Assembly (NCBI GenBank): GCA_029817715.1
Contig: JARUPY010000506.1
Span: 248,001-312,000 of the forward strand
DNA from: Melastoma dodecandrum
Taxonomy: Eukaryota > Streptophyta > Magnoliopsida > Myrtales > Melastomataceae
Direction: 5' to 3'
DNA: 64,000 bases
Made by a program: the position numbers and the translations under genes. Below the pieces are notes generated by a model, which made no database searches, was not told where the DNA came from, and saw nothing but the letters and a program-made list of their open reading frames with translations. Below are positions 21,613 through 32,029 of this stretch, piece by piece. How positions within the stretch are numbered: position 1 is the stretch's first letter; every line of letters begins with the position of its first letter.

Positions 21613-21667
21613 AACTCGAATATGGAGATGTCTTTTATGAACCACCACCGTCACACCATTCCTTCAG

Positions 21668-22840
21668 ATGCAGCAGAACAGGCAGATGCGCGTCTTAATG
21701 TTTCCTCTCTTTCCGCTTGCGATCTTCGTCCTCCTTCCCTTCTCTTCGCTCCTCGGCCCCGTCCATGGCCAGAATTCTGTTTGCAACTACAAGGAGGGGA
21801 TCTTTACGTCCGACGAAACCTACGGGAGGACCCTCGATTCCCTTTTACGGTTAATCACCACGAATAGCTCCGACGACCTGAACTACGGGCTCTTTAACGT
21901 GTCTGCGAGACAGCCGCAGTACCCCGACGATATCCAGGTCCTTGGAGTCTGCAGCGGTGATTCAACGGGCAACCCCTGCCGGGATTGTCTCAGGGGGGCT
22001 GCTGATCAGGTTAGACGGCTCTGCCCAACTACGAAACAGGCTACTCTGTTCAAGGACAAATGCTGGATACGATATTCAAACAGTCAGTTATTTGGTGAAC
22101 TGAAAAGGGATTGGTATGTCGTGATGTGGAATGTCGAGAATGCGTCTAACTGGGACCGGCTTTTGCCGGAACTCAAGAAATATATGGATAATCTGGGAGA
22201 TCAAGCATCCTCAGGTTAGAACTCTAGTCAGAATACGGATAAGCTGCCCCAAGCTAGACCTTCCCTTTTAACGCACTTTCCAATGATAAATGCTATCTTA
22301 AGGTGGTTCTGTCCAGAAGTACGCAACGGGTAACCGCTGGTTGGATCGCTACCACTTGTACGGGACAGTCCAGTGCAGCCCGGATCTCAGCAATCAAAGT
22401 TGCAGTGATTGTGCCACTGAATCTCTAAGGCATTTGCCAATTGGAACGGTAGGAGCTGCGGTATTGACGCCAAGCTGTCAAATAAGGTACCAGACAGATC
22501 GCATCTTCAACATTGACAGTGATTCTGCACCTCCACCACCACCTTCTCCACCTCCACCATCTCCACCACCACCTTCTCCACCTCCACCTCCTCCGACAGG
22601 GAATCACATACCCAAAGCATGGGTCATTGTTGGTGCTTCAAGCGGTACCGCCGTGGTTGTCATTAGTGTCCTAATAATAGCGAAAAGGAAGATGCACCCA
22701 AGAAACCGATCAAAAAGTAAGCAAGACAGATTCTGCGAAATCCTACCTTCTTTTCTATCTTTTTTACTTCTTCTATATTATGAGTACTTTGGACGAAAAG
22801 TAGCCCTTTTCCACTGGCCTGTTTTAGCAGAATCTGTCAA
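21668..22840 (+). pseudogene. Cysteine-rich receptor-like kinase, 5' part (module 3), interrupted in exon 3
   Basis: Exon 1 (21,668–22,214) has a signal peptide (MFPLFPLAIFVLLPFSSLL) and a first DUF26 domain with the C-X8-C-X2-C motif (CSGDSTGNPCRDC). The intron is 22,215–22,302 (GT–AG, phase 1). Exon 2 (22,303–22,716) has the second DUF26 (CSPDLSNQSCSDC), a Pro-rich SPPPP repeat linker and a transmembrane helix (WVIVGASSGTAVVVISVLII) with a basic stop. The next intron is 22,717–22,830. Exon 3 begins at 22,831 and after 10 bp is split by the Ogre-type element. The kinase resumes at 39,489. Plasma-membrane receptor kinase by family; this copy cannot make a full product. Confidence 0.9.
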
Positions 22841-25733
22841 TGTAATACCCCAAATTTTAATAATAATAATAATAATAATATAAAATCTAAAAAAAAATTC
22901 CCTAATCAATCCGAGATTTTAGAGGGATATTTTTTTCATCTAATTCCTCTCTTCCACACGTTATAATCAATAAAAAAAAAAAATCTCGTTTCCCATTAAA
23001 TAATATATCTTACCTTCTTTGTCTCGATGAACCTGGACACAATCATCTTCCCATACCCAGCGTCTCCAATCAATCAGGGAACCAGGCAGACGTAAAAATA
23101 TTTCAATCAGGCAAACAAATCAGAGATTCTCCCTATCCCCATTCAGAGGATTATCAGACGATCCCCTATCAGACAATTAGAGAAACACACACGGTAAAAA
23201 AAATAGGGGGATCTCTCTCATTCTCCTTCCTTAGAGAAAAATCCTCCCACTCTTCAGACAATCAGAGATCCTCGGAGACGTCTCACCTTGGACGCTCCAC
23301 CTCTACGGGAATCGGAGGCCAACTCCTCCTCCCTCTACCTACAACCGGGGGCCAACTCCTCTTCTATACAAATCAACGCCGGAGGCCAACTCCTCTCGAT
23401 CTACATACAGAAACCGGAGCCAAGGAATCCCCCTCTCCGGTGCTGACGAGTCGAAGCCTCCCGACCAGCCTAGCAGCCGACACCCTCCCGGCGTCGTTCA
23501 TCCTCTTCGGGCCACCCCGAGGCGAGGTAACCCCCTCGGTGAGACTTCCCCTCACTTTGCTAATTCCAGCATGCTTCTACCATGTTCGATATGCTGACTC
23601 TGTCGTTCCTTTTCTTTTTTTGGCGTACCACACACTCTATGGGGTGAGGAACGAGCCTTCAGACAAGGTCGTAACAGCCAAAGGACAAAGGACAGCCGGC
23701 GTGCCATCTCCCGTCGACACTTAACCACAACGTAAACAGGTCGTAATCATTTAAACTCCTCTCGAAATACATTTTCATACGTTTTTTAGACCTCAAAGCT
23801 TTCACGGTAGCTTTGGGGTCGATTTTGCATTCATTTGTGGAACGAAAGTGTCGGGACATCTCCTGGCCTTCTATTTCGATTGTTTTCAGCGGCAACGCCT
23901 CAAAAAGCTCTTTTTTTCAAAGAGGTTACGGACATTTTCGAACCTCGAACCCAAAAGGTCAAATGATCTACAATGAGTGATGATCTTGGGAATATTTTTA
24001 TTTTAATTTTTGGTTAATCGATGACCAAGATATGCCCCCGAAACTAGCGCCACCTCGCTGGCCGCAACAGAGCAGTCTGTCGCATTGTTACTTCCGGGGA
24101 CATTGCTGGAGATCTAACCATTGGATCTTGTTCAAACTTTTTGAACAGAAACTAGACTTCAATATAATTGTTTTCATATGTTAACTAACCGTTGAAGTTT
24201 CTGTAATAACAAGATACGGCCTCGTGAACAGACTGTACACCAAGTGAGGTCTGCCGAGCGTCGCTACTTCACTCTTTGCACAATACCCGCGGATCAAACC
24301 GTTGGAGTGTACTTAAATTTTGTAAATATGTTCTTCACTTAATCATGTTGATTTTGACATTTCATACACATTTTTTCATAATGTGGATGAAAAGATATCA
24401 ATTTTTGTTCCAACGGCTCAGGTCAGCCAAACTGGACAAGCTATTTATATTACTTTCAATTTTTGCACGAGCATATCTTTCGATCCAACCGTTGGATCCA
24501 TGTGGAATTTTACACACGAATTCTTCATTGCCTTACCTTTCTGTGAAGTCCTTTTGCACTCCAATCGGACATTCGAGGACCATGATATGATAGGAACAAC
24601 GCTGTCGGTGCAAGCTGTTCTGCTTTTCCGGACAGCCAAATTAGTTCCTTGATCTTGTGAGATTACACCGTTAGATTTTTATAAAATTTTACATGCAAAC
24701 TCGCCATTAAGTTTTGGATCTTTTGGTTTAAATTTTGATTAAATCAGACAATCCGAGTCAAAGTTATAGATCGCTTTCTGAACTATGCGTAATTCGTATT
24801 CGTTGTGTTTTGTGATTATATAACTCTTATTATTTGAACATTCTAACCAAATTTCCATTTTATATTACATGAAAAATCAACAAACGATTTCGAGGATTCG
24901 ACAAAGCGACTCTGAGGTACGTCACCAAAGTGGCCCAACTGATAAGCCTTAGCCGATGACATGCCATCCCGGCGAGCTACAGGTACAAAGGGGAGGTGCG
25001 GGCCTCCCGAAAAAGATAGAAAATCCACTTGTAACGGGCCGTGGGCCCAAGTGCATAGGCCCACGGTCACCATCCTTCCCCGCCCCCTTTGATCTAAATA
25101 ATTGCCTGTGCTTGTCCGCATGCCTTAGGCCCATAGGTTTATTGTCGCATGTTGTTTGCTATCAACAAACATGAGTTCGGGTCCAAAGCCTGAATCGGGT
25201 CCAACGCCCGTAAAACATTGACATGAGTCCGGAGTCATGCCCGGATCGGATCCAACGCTCGTTAAACAAAAGCAAATCTTTTGGTGCAAACGCCACCTCC
25301 CTTTTTCGCATGTTAGAATGTAAGAGTTAGTAAATAGGAATCCCCGAACCAACTGTTTTTTCCGACTTAAACAGCTTTCATAAATAAAGTCGGTGGCGAC
25401 TCCGTTTAGTTTACCTAGGTTAAACAACAAAAACCTTTTTACGGAGCCATCATGGATGAGGGACTGACGACACGAGCCGCTCCCGATTACTCCCGAAAGT
25501 TCCTCCTTCGGATCATGCTCCGCCTTTCGCCCGCCGCCTCTTAGGAAAACAGAGACGGTCGGCGAGGGCCCGAGCAGGCCCAGTTAGGAACCTAGGGAGG
25601 GATCACCCAATTCCCTTCCGCAGCGTCCGACGCTCGAGTAGTGACGTCGACCGGTTGGGCCTTGGGGAGCGGGCCCGGATCCTCGGGTCGTTCGGACCGC
25701 CTCGCGCGTGCTAGGCCGGAAGGCGCGCGTACA
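22841..25733 (+). repeat. Ogre-type 5' LTR
   Basis: About 2.9 kb. It starts TGTAATACCCC with an (AAT)n run at about 22,857–22,880 and ends GGCGCGCGTACA. The last ~870 bp (from about 24,862) match the 3' LTR, most clearly from about 24,990. The first ~2 kb has no visible counterpart there beyond the terminal ~20 bp. Confidence 0.88.
24111..24840. repeat. Four degenerate ~180–190-bp tandem units in the 5' LTR
   Basis: Each unit contains a GATCNAACCGTTGGAT-like core followed by an AAATTTT-rich stretch. Cores start at 24,111, 24,292, 24,482 and 24,661, spacings of 181, 190 and 179 bp. They are not found in the 3' LTR. Confidence 0.65.
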
Positions 25734-25740
25734 TCCCGGA

Positions 25741-25759
25741 TGGCGACTCCGCTGGGGAC
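25741..25759 (+). other. Primer-binding site of the Ogre-type element
   Basis: TGGCGACTCCGCTGGGGAC lies 8 bp after the 5' LTR end. This PBS type (reported as tRNA-Arg) is typical of Ogre elements. Confidence 0.7.
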
Positions 25760-26417
25760 ATACATGTGGATTCTTTTCGAACACTCTTACATTTTCAATC
25801 CCCATGCGGAGAGGAGTTCTTGTTTGCGCATGTCATTGCTTGGCTCGGTGCCCTTTCTCTGCCCTCATGGTTGTGTTTGTTTACCGCTTACTAGGCATGT
25901 CTAGGAGTGCCCGAACCCGGGGCTAGGATTTTTTTAGGGGGGTCACCGAGAGGCTCAGCCTGCTGCTATTTGCGGTATGGTTTTTGGCCGGGACCCCGCC
26001 TCCCTCAGTCCGAGGGAGGTTTAGAAGCCTTCATCCGAGAGTCTAGTATTGTTTGTTCACTACAGGTACCAGACACGGCATATGCATTTATTTGTTACTA
26101 AGTGACTGCTACCTGTGCAGGGACAGGTCTTGTATGCGATAAATTGTAAGAACTAATTTTGTTCATTTTTGCAGCGGTTTGGGTTGGTTGCGGGGGTTTT
26201 CTCAATCCCTTTACTCCCCATTTCCCTTATTACATTCATTTACATTCATTCTGCATAAGTGTCTGCTGATTAATAATAGATGCATCAACACATCTATATT
26301 TGTTCAATGTCATTACTTTTCAAACGTAAATAACTCGCGTGCGAATTCGCATCATATTAGGATTTGGATTGGATTGTTGTTACAATTGAATGAAATCTAA
26401 GCTTGTAGGTTGATCTC
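25760..26417 (+). other. Ogre 5' leader
   Basis: No gene seen between the PBS and ORF1. Confidence 0.6.
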
Positions 26418-27593
26418 ATGGAATCAATAGCCCTACGCAAGGGGGTTCCATCTACGGATTTGCTTCGACGGTGGCTCGATGTCCTCAGACCCTCAGAAAG
26501 AGAGTTCGTACAACAAAAGCTTGGAGGTCTCTTTCACCTCATCCGCATGGAAGTCGACTGGTTCCTGCTTCAGCATCTCGTCGCTCGCTGGGATCCCGAG
26601 AGCTACACCTTCAGATTTGGCACTTTAGAACTGGCGCCGACTTACGAAGAATATGGGGACCTCTCTGCACTACCTCCTCACTCAGGAATCCTCCCCCTAC
26701 CTTACGATGACAAGCCGAGGAACTACATTGCTCGTCTCCTTCAAATCTCACCAGCAGTGGTACCCAACTTGTTTACCGTGGAAGGACATATCAACGTCAA
26801 CAAGCTCTTCGAGTTACGCAACACACCGTATGAGCCACACATGGAAGACGGTCAAGGATCAGCGAGGGCCTTTATCCTCTTGTTCACAGGGACGATACTC
26901 TACCCATACAGTGAGGCATTGCTCAACAAGCGAACAGTCTACCTGACAAAAGCAATCATCGAAGGAAGACCTTTTCTTCCCAACCTGGTCGGCGAAACAA
27001 ATTACAGCCTTACCCGAATTGCGCGCAGAGCTAGAGAGGGGGTGCAGAATCACAAGTTCACCTTCAGCCCGACACTACTCCAGGCATGGTTCTACATCCA
27101 CATCGGCATCACCGGAGAATCGTTCAGACGAGAACAATTTCCAGATTTGCTCGACCGCATATCAGGACGTGCTCGCCTTCCGACTCGCACCTTTGCTGGT
27201 GTCCGAGCTCTCTTCCGCTCTCTGGAGCCTGAGGACTTCTATCAGATGGCCAAATGCTTCGACGTGGACTGGGCTATCATAAGTTCCCTAGATGGAGATT
27301 ACATCCCGATCGTTGGGATCACCGGGACGTCCTACTACTGTCCGGCACGGGTCATGCACCAGTTCGGAGGACTTCCGCGGATCAGAGCAGCACCAATTAA
27401 ACCATTTGATCCGATCGACCTTGATAACCCACCACCAAGGGGCGTAATTCGGCGAGCAACGACACACTTCGCACGCGTGTGGATGACTCTCACAGAGAAA
27501 GAGTTCGACCTTCCCCCAAAACATCAGAAGGACATCGACGCCCAGTCAGCCCGTTTCCAAAAGAAGCGCATTACTCCTTGGGATCGCATTTGA
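26418..27593 (+). CDS. Ogre ORF1 (extra 5' ORF, DUF7745-like)
   Basis: A 391-residue intact frame from ATG 26,418, upstream of gag, the position of the lineage-specific ORF1 of Ogre elements. Recognisable stretches are LRPSEREFVQQKLGGLFHL, then FGTLELAPTYEEYGDL, and ARAFILLFTGTILYP; they resemble the DUF7745/plant mobile domain-like proteins of this lineage. The C-terminus is basic. Its function in the element is not established. The domain name is from memory and should be treated as probable. Confidence 0.7.
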   Translation: MESIALRKGVPSTDLLRRWLDVLRPSEREFVQQKLGGLFHLIRMEVDWFLLQHLVARWDPESYTFRFGTLELAPTYEEYGDLSALPPHSGILPLPYDDKPRNYIARLLQISPAVVPNLFTVEGHINVNKLFELRNTPYEPHMEDGQGSARAFILLFTGTILYPYSEALLNKRTVYLTKAIIEGRPFLPNLVGETNYSLTRIARRAREGVQNHKFTFSPTLLQAWFYIHIGITGESFRREQFPDLLDRISGRARLPTRTFAGVRALFRSLEPEDFYQMAKCFDVDWAIISSLDGDYIPIVGITGTSYYCPARVMHQFGGLPRIRAAPIKPFDPIDLDNPPPRGVIRRATTHFARVWMTLTEKEFDLPPKHQKDIDAQSARFQKKRITPWDRI

Positions 27594-27792
27594 AGATCGA
27601 CTCTATCATAACGGACTTGAAATCTCATTTCATCTTATATTCATCAAACTTTTTAATACTCTTTGTAATAAACTTTAGCTTAGACGCCGTGTTGCTAACT
27701 TGTTTTCTCTCTCTTGGATTGTGTTCATTGTAATTACAATCCAATCCTTGCATTAGACATAATCATGCATCACCACATATCATGCGTCCAAA

Positions 27793-29421
27793 ATGAACTC
27801 ACAATTGAGGCTGATTCAACTCTCATTTCGATTTTCTCCCCAAGGTACCAAAATTAATCTCCCGAGGACACGTCCGTTCGAGCTGCGAAGCCGGACGATA
27901 CGCATGGCCAGCTCAGGAGTTTCCTCAACCGATATGACGACGTCCAACATAGGATCAACCGCAGCGATTGCTACTCCAACTCCCGCCGTCGTTGTGCCTT
28001 CATCAACGGCAGTACCCGTGGTTTCCTTGGAAACTTTTCCACCGCTGTCTTCCCAAGCCACGGTCTTCACCATCGGGCGATCATCAGGAGGAGATGCGTC
28101 TTCGACATATATCCCACCGATGACTTTCTCCGCACCGGCTATACCAAGATCAACGGTGCCAATCGCTGCGTCATCTCCTCCTGCACCACCAGCACTGGCC
28201 CAATGTGCCGACGACAATTCCTTGGGAAACAAAGTCGAGTCGCTCACCGCAGAGTTGTCATCTTTGAAGACGATGATGACTGAGCTACTCCAACGACAGA
28301 CTGCAGCCATACCTGCTCTTGTTGTCACCCAAAACCCCCATCTTCCCCCTGTTATGCCTGGATCTACCACGTCTTCAATGCCACCTTACTACCCACATTT
28401 TCAGCCAAGTCTAATCGCTTCATCAAGCCTTCCAACCCCCTATAACCATGCCATCTCCGGATCCGCTATCTCCGCAAGTATAGCACCCTTCTATAACCCA
28501 TACATGCGTGGGCCGCCTTTTCCTTCAACCACAACACCACCATACCTTCCACCATACTACCCTCAACCATCCGTACCAGGGCCAACTCCCTATCAATCAG
28601 CACCACTTGGGCCATCGCCCTATTTTCCTGTCACCTCTACAACTGCCGGCTTCGGAATCCCCATACCGATCACACCGCCCTCGGCAGCGCATGCAGACCC
28701 GACCGTGCCAAACTTAAGAAACCGTAACGCGGCTATCGTGAATGAACTATTTGGCGAACAGCAGCAGGCCGACGCTTTCGAGACAAGACTCGAGGCTAAG
28801 ATTGCCTCTATGCAAGAAGAGGAGGCGCGTCGTATGGCGAGGATGGAAGAGCGCCTCAACGCCATTCAGGGACAACGAGGTCACAACTGGGAGTATGCCA
28901 ACTACCATGTCCCACAAATTCAAGTCCCGCCGAAGTTTAAAATGCCTGAATTTGAGAAGTTCCGTGGAAACGGCTGCCCGGAATTACATCTAAAACACTT
29001 CTGCCACAAGATGGCTGTGTACCCGGTGGATGATAAGTTTCGCATCGCCATGTTTCAGGAGAGTTTAGCAGAGTCGGCGCTGCACTGGTATTACACCAAG
29101 GATGTGAACCAGTACGCGACATTCAGGGAGTTGGCTCTTGACTTTCTCAATTACTACAGTTTCAATGTCGAAATGGCACCCACGATATCAGACTTGCGGA
29201 AGTTGAAAAGGTACCGCTCTGAGGATATCAAACAATTTGCTTATCGGTTCAGGGAGATGGCCTCACAAATTAAGCCAGCTTTGAAAGAAAAGGAGTTGAT
29301 AGACGAGTTTTTCCAACTCCTCCCGCGCGAGTACTTACCTTACATGATTGGCCAAACCATCACAACCTTTGCCCAAGCGGTCATTAATGCAGATAAACTC
29401 GATGTGGTGAACCGAGAATGA
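27793..29421 (+). CDS. Ogre gag
   Basis: From ATG 27,793: about 300 residues rich in Pro, Ser and Thr, a coiled-coil-like charged stretch (EEEARRMARMEERLNAI), then the retrotransposon gag domain (PEFEKFRGNGCPELHLKHF, ALHWYYTKDVNQYATF, FAYRFREMASQIKPALKEKE). The frame stops with TGA at 29,419–29,421. The next ORF is in the same phase and carries the protease, so the TGA probably interrupts an originally continuous gag-protease frame. Gag forms the cytoplasmic capsid particle. Confidence 0.85.
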   Translation: MNSQLRLIQLSFRFSPQGTKINLPRTRPFELRSRTIRMASSGVSSTDMTTSNIGSTAAIATPTPAVVVPSSTAVPVVSLETFPPLSSQATVFTIGRSSGGDASSTYIPPMTFSAPAIPRSTVPIAASSPPAPPALAQCADDNSLGNKVESLTAELSSLKTMMTELLQRQTAAIPALVVTQNPHLPPVMPGSTTSSMPPYYPHFQPSLIASSSLPTPYNHAISGSAISASIAPFYNPYMRGPPFPSTTTPPYLPPYYPQPSVPGPTPYQSAPLGPSPYFPVTSTTAGFGIPIPITPPSAAHADPTVPNLRNRNAAIVNELFGEQQQADAFETRLEAKIASMQEEEARRMARMEERLNAIQGQRGHNWEYANYHVPQIQVPPKFKMPEFEKFRGNGCPELHLKHFCHKMAVYPVDDKFRIAMFQESLAESALHWYYTKDVNQYATFRELALDFLNYYSFNVEMAPTISDLRKLKRYRSEDIKQFAYRFREMASQIKPALKEKELIDEFFQLLPREYLPYMIGQTITTFAQAVINADKLDVVNRE

Positions 29422-29502
29422 CTGATTCCCTCCCCTTCAATAAAGCCGGTCGTCAAACCAAAGCCCAAGGAGCTCGTCGCGGCTGCAGAGCACAATAAGG
29501 CA

Positions 29503-31709
29503 ATGGCATCGCCGACTTCATATGCACCGAGGACCTACGCTGCCGCTACCATTAGACCGCCTGTGCCTATGGTGGCCAATCCTAGACCGCCCGCTCCTGT
29601 GATGATGCGCCAGCAGCCAAAGCCTGCACAACAAGAACGTCCCCGACGCAGATTGGAGGACCCGGTTCCGACCCCCGATCCATTAGATGTCATGTTTACC
29701 CGGCTGAGAGGCATGGGCTTCATCTCACCCGTGGATCCCAAACCGACCAACCCTTCTTCTTTTGGCTACAACCCCAAGGCGAGTTGTCAATATCACTCTG
29801 GAGCACTGGGGCACGACACCAAGGATTGCATCGCGCTCAAATTCAAAATTCAGAACTTGTTGGATGACGGCGTTATTACGTTCGCGACACCGGCTACGAC
29901 TCCAAATGTCATGAGCAACCCATTGCCCGCGCACGTCAATTATGTCGGGACAAATCCCTTCGCACCGCTGGTTGATCATGAAGAGGAGGTGCATTTACAT
30001 GAAGTGGAGGAGGAGATCACTGAATGCGGCAATGTAGCGGAGCTCAATAGGGGACGAGGCTGGAGACGCCGACCCCGCATGCGCACTCACTACATACCAC
30101 CCAATGTGGCTATACCCCTGAACCTTATGCCGACATATATTAGACAAGCCAAGAAGCAAAAGGAGTCTGATATTAAGAAGGTGGATGATATAGAGGTCAA
30201 GACGGGTGAGTTCGAAGGGGAAGAATCTATCAACATGATCGAGACCAATCGCGGTCGAGGACGAGGCCGTGGACGTGGACGTGGATCCTACGGAGGAGAT
30301 ACACACCCTTTACAGATGCATGCCGCTATACCGGACATTTTCCCCCAAGTACTCCCTCGAGCACCATATGTCTACATCCCATTGGGTCCAGCGCAACCGG
30401 AAATGCCGCCTCAAGCACTTGCACCGATACAGATAGAACCAAGGAGTCCAGTTGTCATTGGTCCAAGTGGCATGACACCCAGCCCAGAAGTCGAGCTCAT
30501 CACTCGTTCGGGAAGAGTGGTACCGGCTCCAGAGCCTCAACAACAGCCTGAGTCTTCAAAGCCCAAGGGGCCGTCGAATGAACAAATTCGCAAGGTGATC
30601 TACTCGGTGAAAGAAAGCGACTACAACATTGTGGAGCAGCTAAAGAAGCAACCCGCCCATATCTCTCTTTTCGACTTGATCCATTCTTCTGACAAACACA
30701 GGGAGATGTTGGAGAAATTTCTGGCCGAAGTACACGTACCGGAAGAGATTGAGGTCAACGCGCTGGACTCGTACATGAACGGCATGCTGGCAAACAATGC
30801 TATCACCTTCTCGGAAGATGACCTCCCGGAAGGAGGGCGGGACCACAACGGCGCTTTGTTCATCACGCTCAAATGTCGCGATACTATTGTTTCCAAGGTG
30901 CTCATCGACGGAGGGTCCGGAGTCAACATCATCCCACTCGATGTGGCTCATAAGCTCGGTATCAACATCGAGAAACTCCCACCTTCCAGCTTGACCATTC
31001 GAGCTTTTGACGGCGCAAAACGTCAGGCCCACGGCGAGGTGACTCTAGAGATTAAAGTGGGGCCCACTCTCTTCTCCTCCGCATTCCAAATCCTTGAAAC
31101 CGCCGGATCCTTCAACATGCTGCTAGGACGTCCGTGGATCCATCAAGCCGGGGCAATCCCTTCGACTTTGCACCAGATGGTCCGTTTTCCTTCAGATGGC
31201 AAGCTCATCACAGTCAAAGGGGAGTGTACCATGGAGTTGTGCCATGAAATTGACATGCCTTACGTCGGAGAACCAGCTGGCGAACCATCGACGGCTCAAG
31301 CGTTCGAGATGGTGAACATGGTCAGGAGGGACTTCAGGTCAGATCCCCTAATGGGTCGGGGCAACCGCAGCGCTGCTCGACAGTTCATCAGATTCGGGTA
31401 CCGGCCTGGTCAAGGACTCGGAGCTCAAGGGCAGGGCATCCGACATCCGATCGACATACCTACCCAGTTGGGGACACGCGCTCTCGGATCCAATGGTAAT
31501 GAACCACGGAGGCCTAAGATAACAATCCAGGACATGCGCACTGGCGGCAAGTCAGCCATCCCTTTTGTTCGTTCGTCGGCAACGACAATGGAAGGTGAGA
31601 TCCTCTCCGAGCAAGTGGAGGGTTTGAAGATTGAGGCACAAGAGCCCGAAGAAGAAATCAACATGATGGAAGCGTCGAACCCGGCTGAGTCAGACATGCC
31701 GCTCGAAGG
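29503..31709 (+). CDS. Ogre protease region with G-patch-like segment
   Basis: In phase with gag after the TGA at 29,419. It has a zinc-knuckle-like CQYHSGALGHDTKDC (near residue 93), an RG-rich tract (RGRGRGRGRGRGS), and an aspartic protease (VLIDGGSGVNIIPLDVAHKL, then FNMLLGRPWIHQAGAIPSTL). A Gly-rich G-patch-like motif (FGYRPGQGLGAQGQGIRHPI) lies about 230 residues beyond the protease active site. It ends at a predicted splice donor at 31,710; unspliced, it stops at 31,711–31,713. The protease would process the polyprotein; a G-patch is an RNA-binding module. Confidence 0.82.
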
Positions 31710-32029
31710 GTGAACCTTTCCAACTTTACTTTTTGCACTTAGAATAATCGAGTCTAGAATAATTTACCTTGCTACATTCTGGTCGCGGACTAGCAAGGTT
31801 GTTCGTATGTAACGTGACTCGAGTTAGTGTCTGTGGGATCGGGACGCTGATGTTAATGGGCGAATCTGAGGAAACAACGAGGGCCCCGCTGAGGACTGAT
31901 CCCACAATGATTTAATGTTTTATTCTATTTTTGGAACACTTGACTTAAGATAGTTGTCACATAGTATAATAACTCAAATTTCATGCAATTCAGCTACAAG
32001 CACGATCTTGACTTGTTTCTTACATGTAG
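31710..32029 (+). other. Predicted intron between protease and RT of the Ogre-type element
   Basis: Donor GTGAAC at 31,710; acceptor TTTCTTACATGTAG ending at 32,029. Removing these 320 bp keeps one frame: the two bases left of the donor and the one after the acceptor form a Gly codon, and translation continues NGASDVPEN. Unspliced, a stop falls directly after the donor. Ogre elements are known to carry a spliced intron at this point. Confidence 0.65.
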
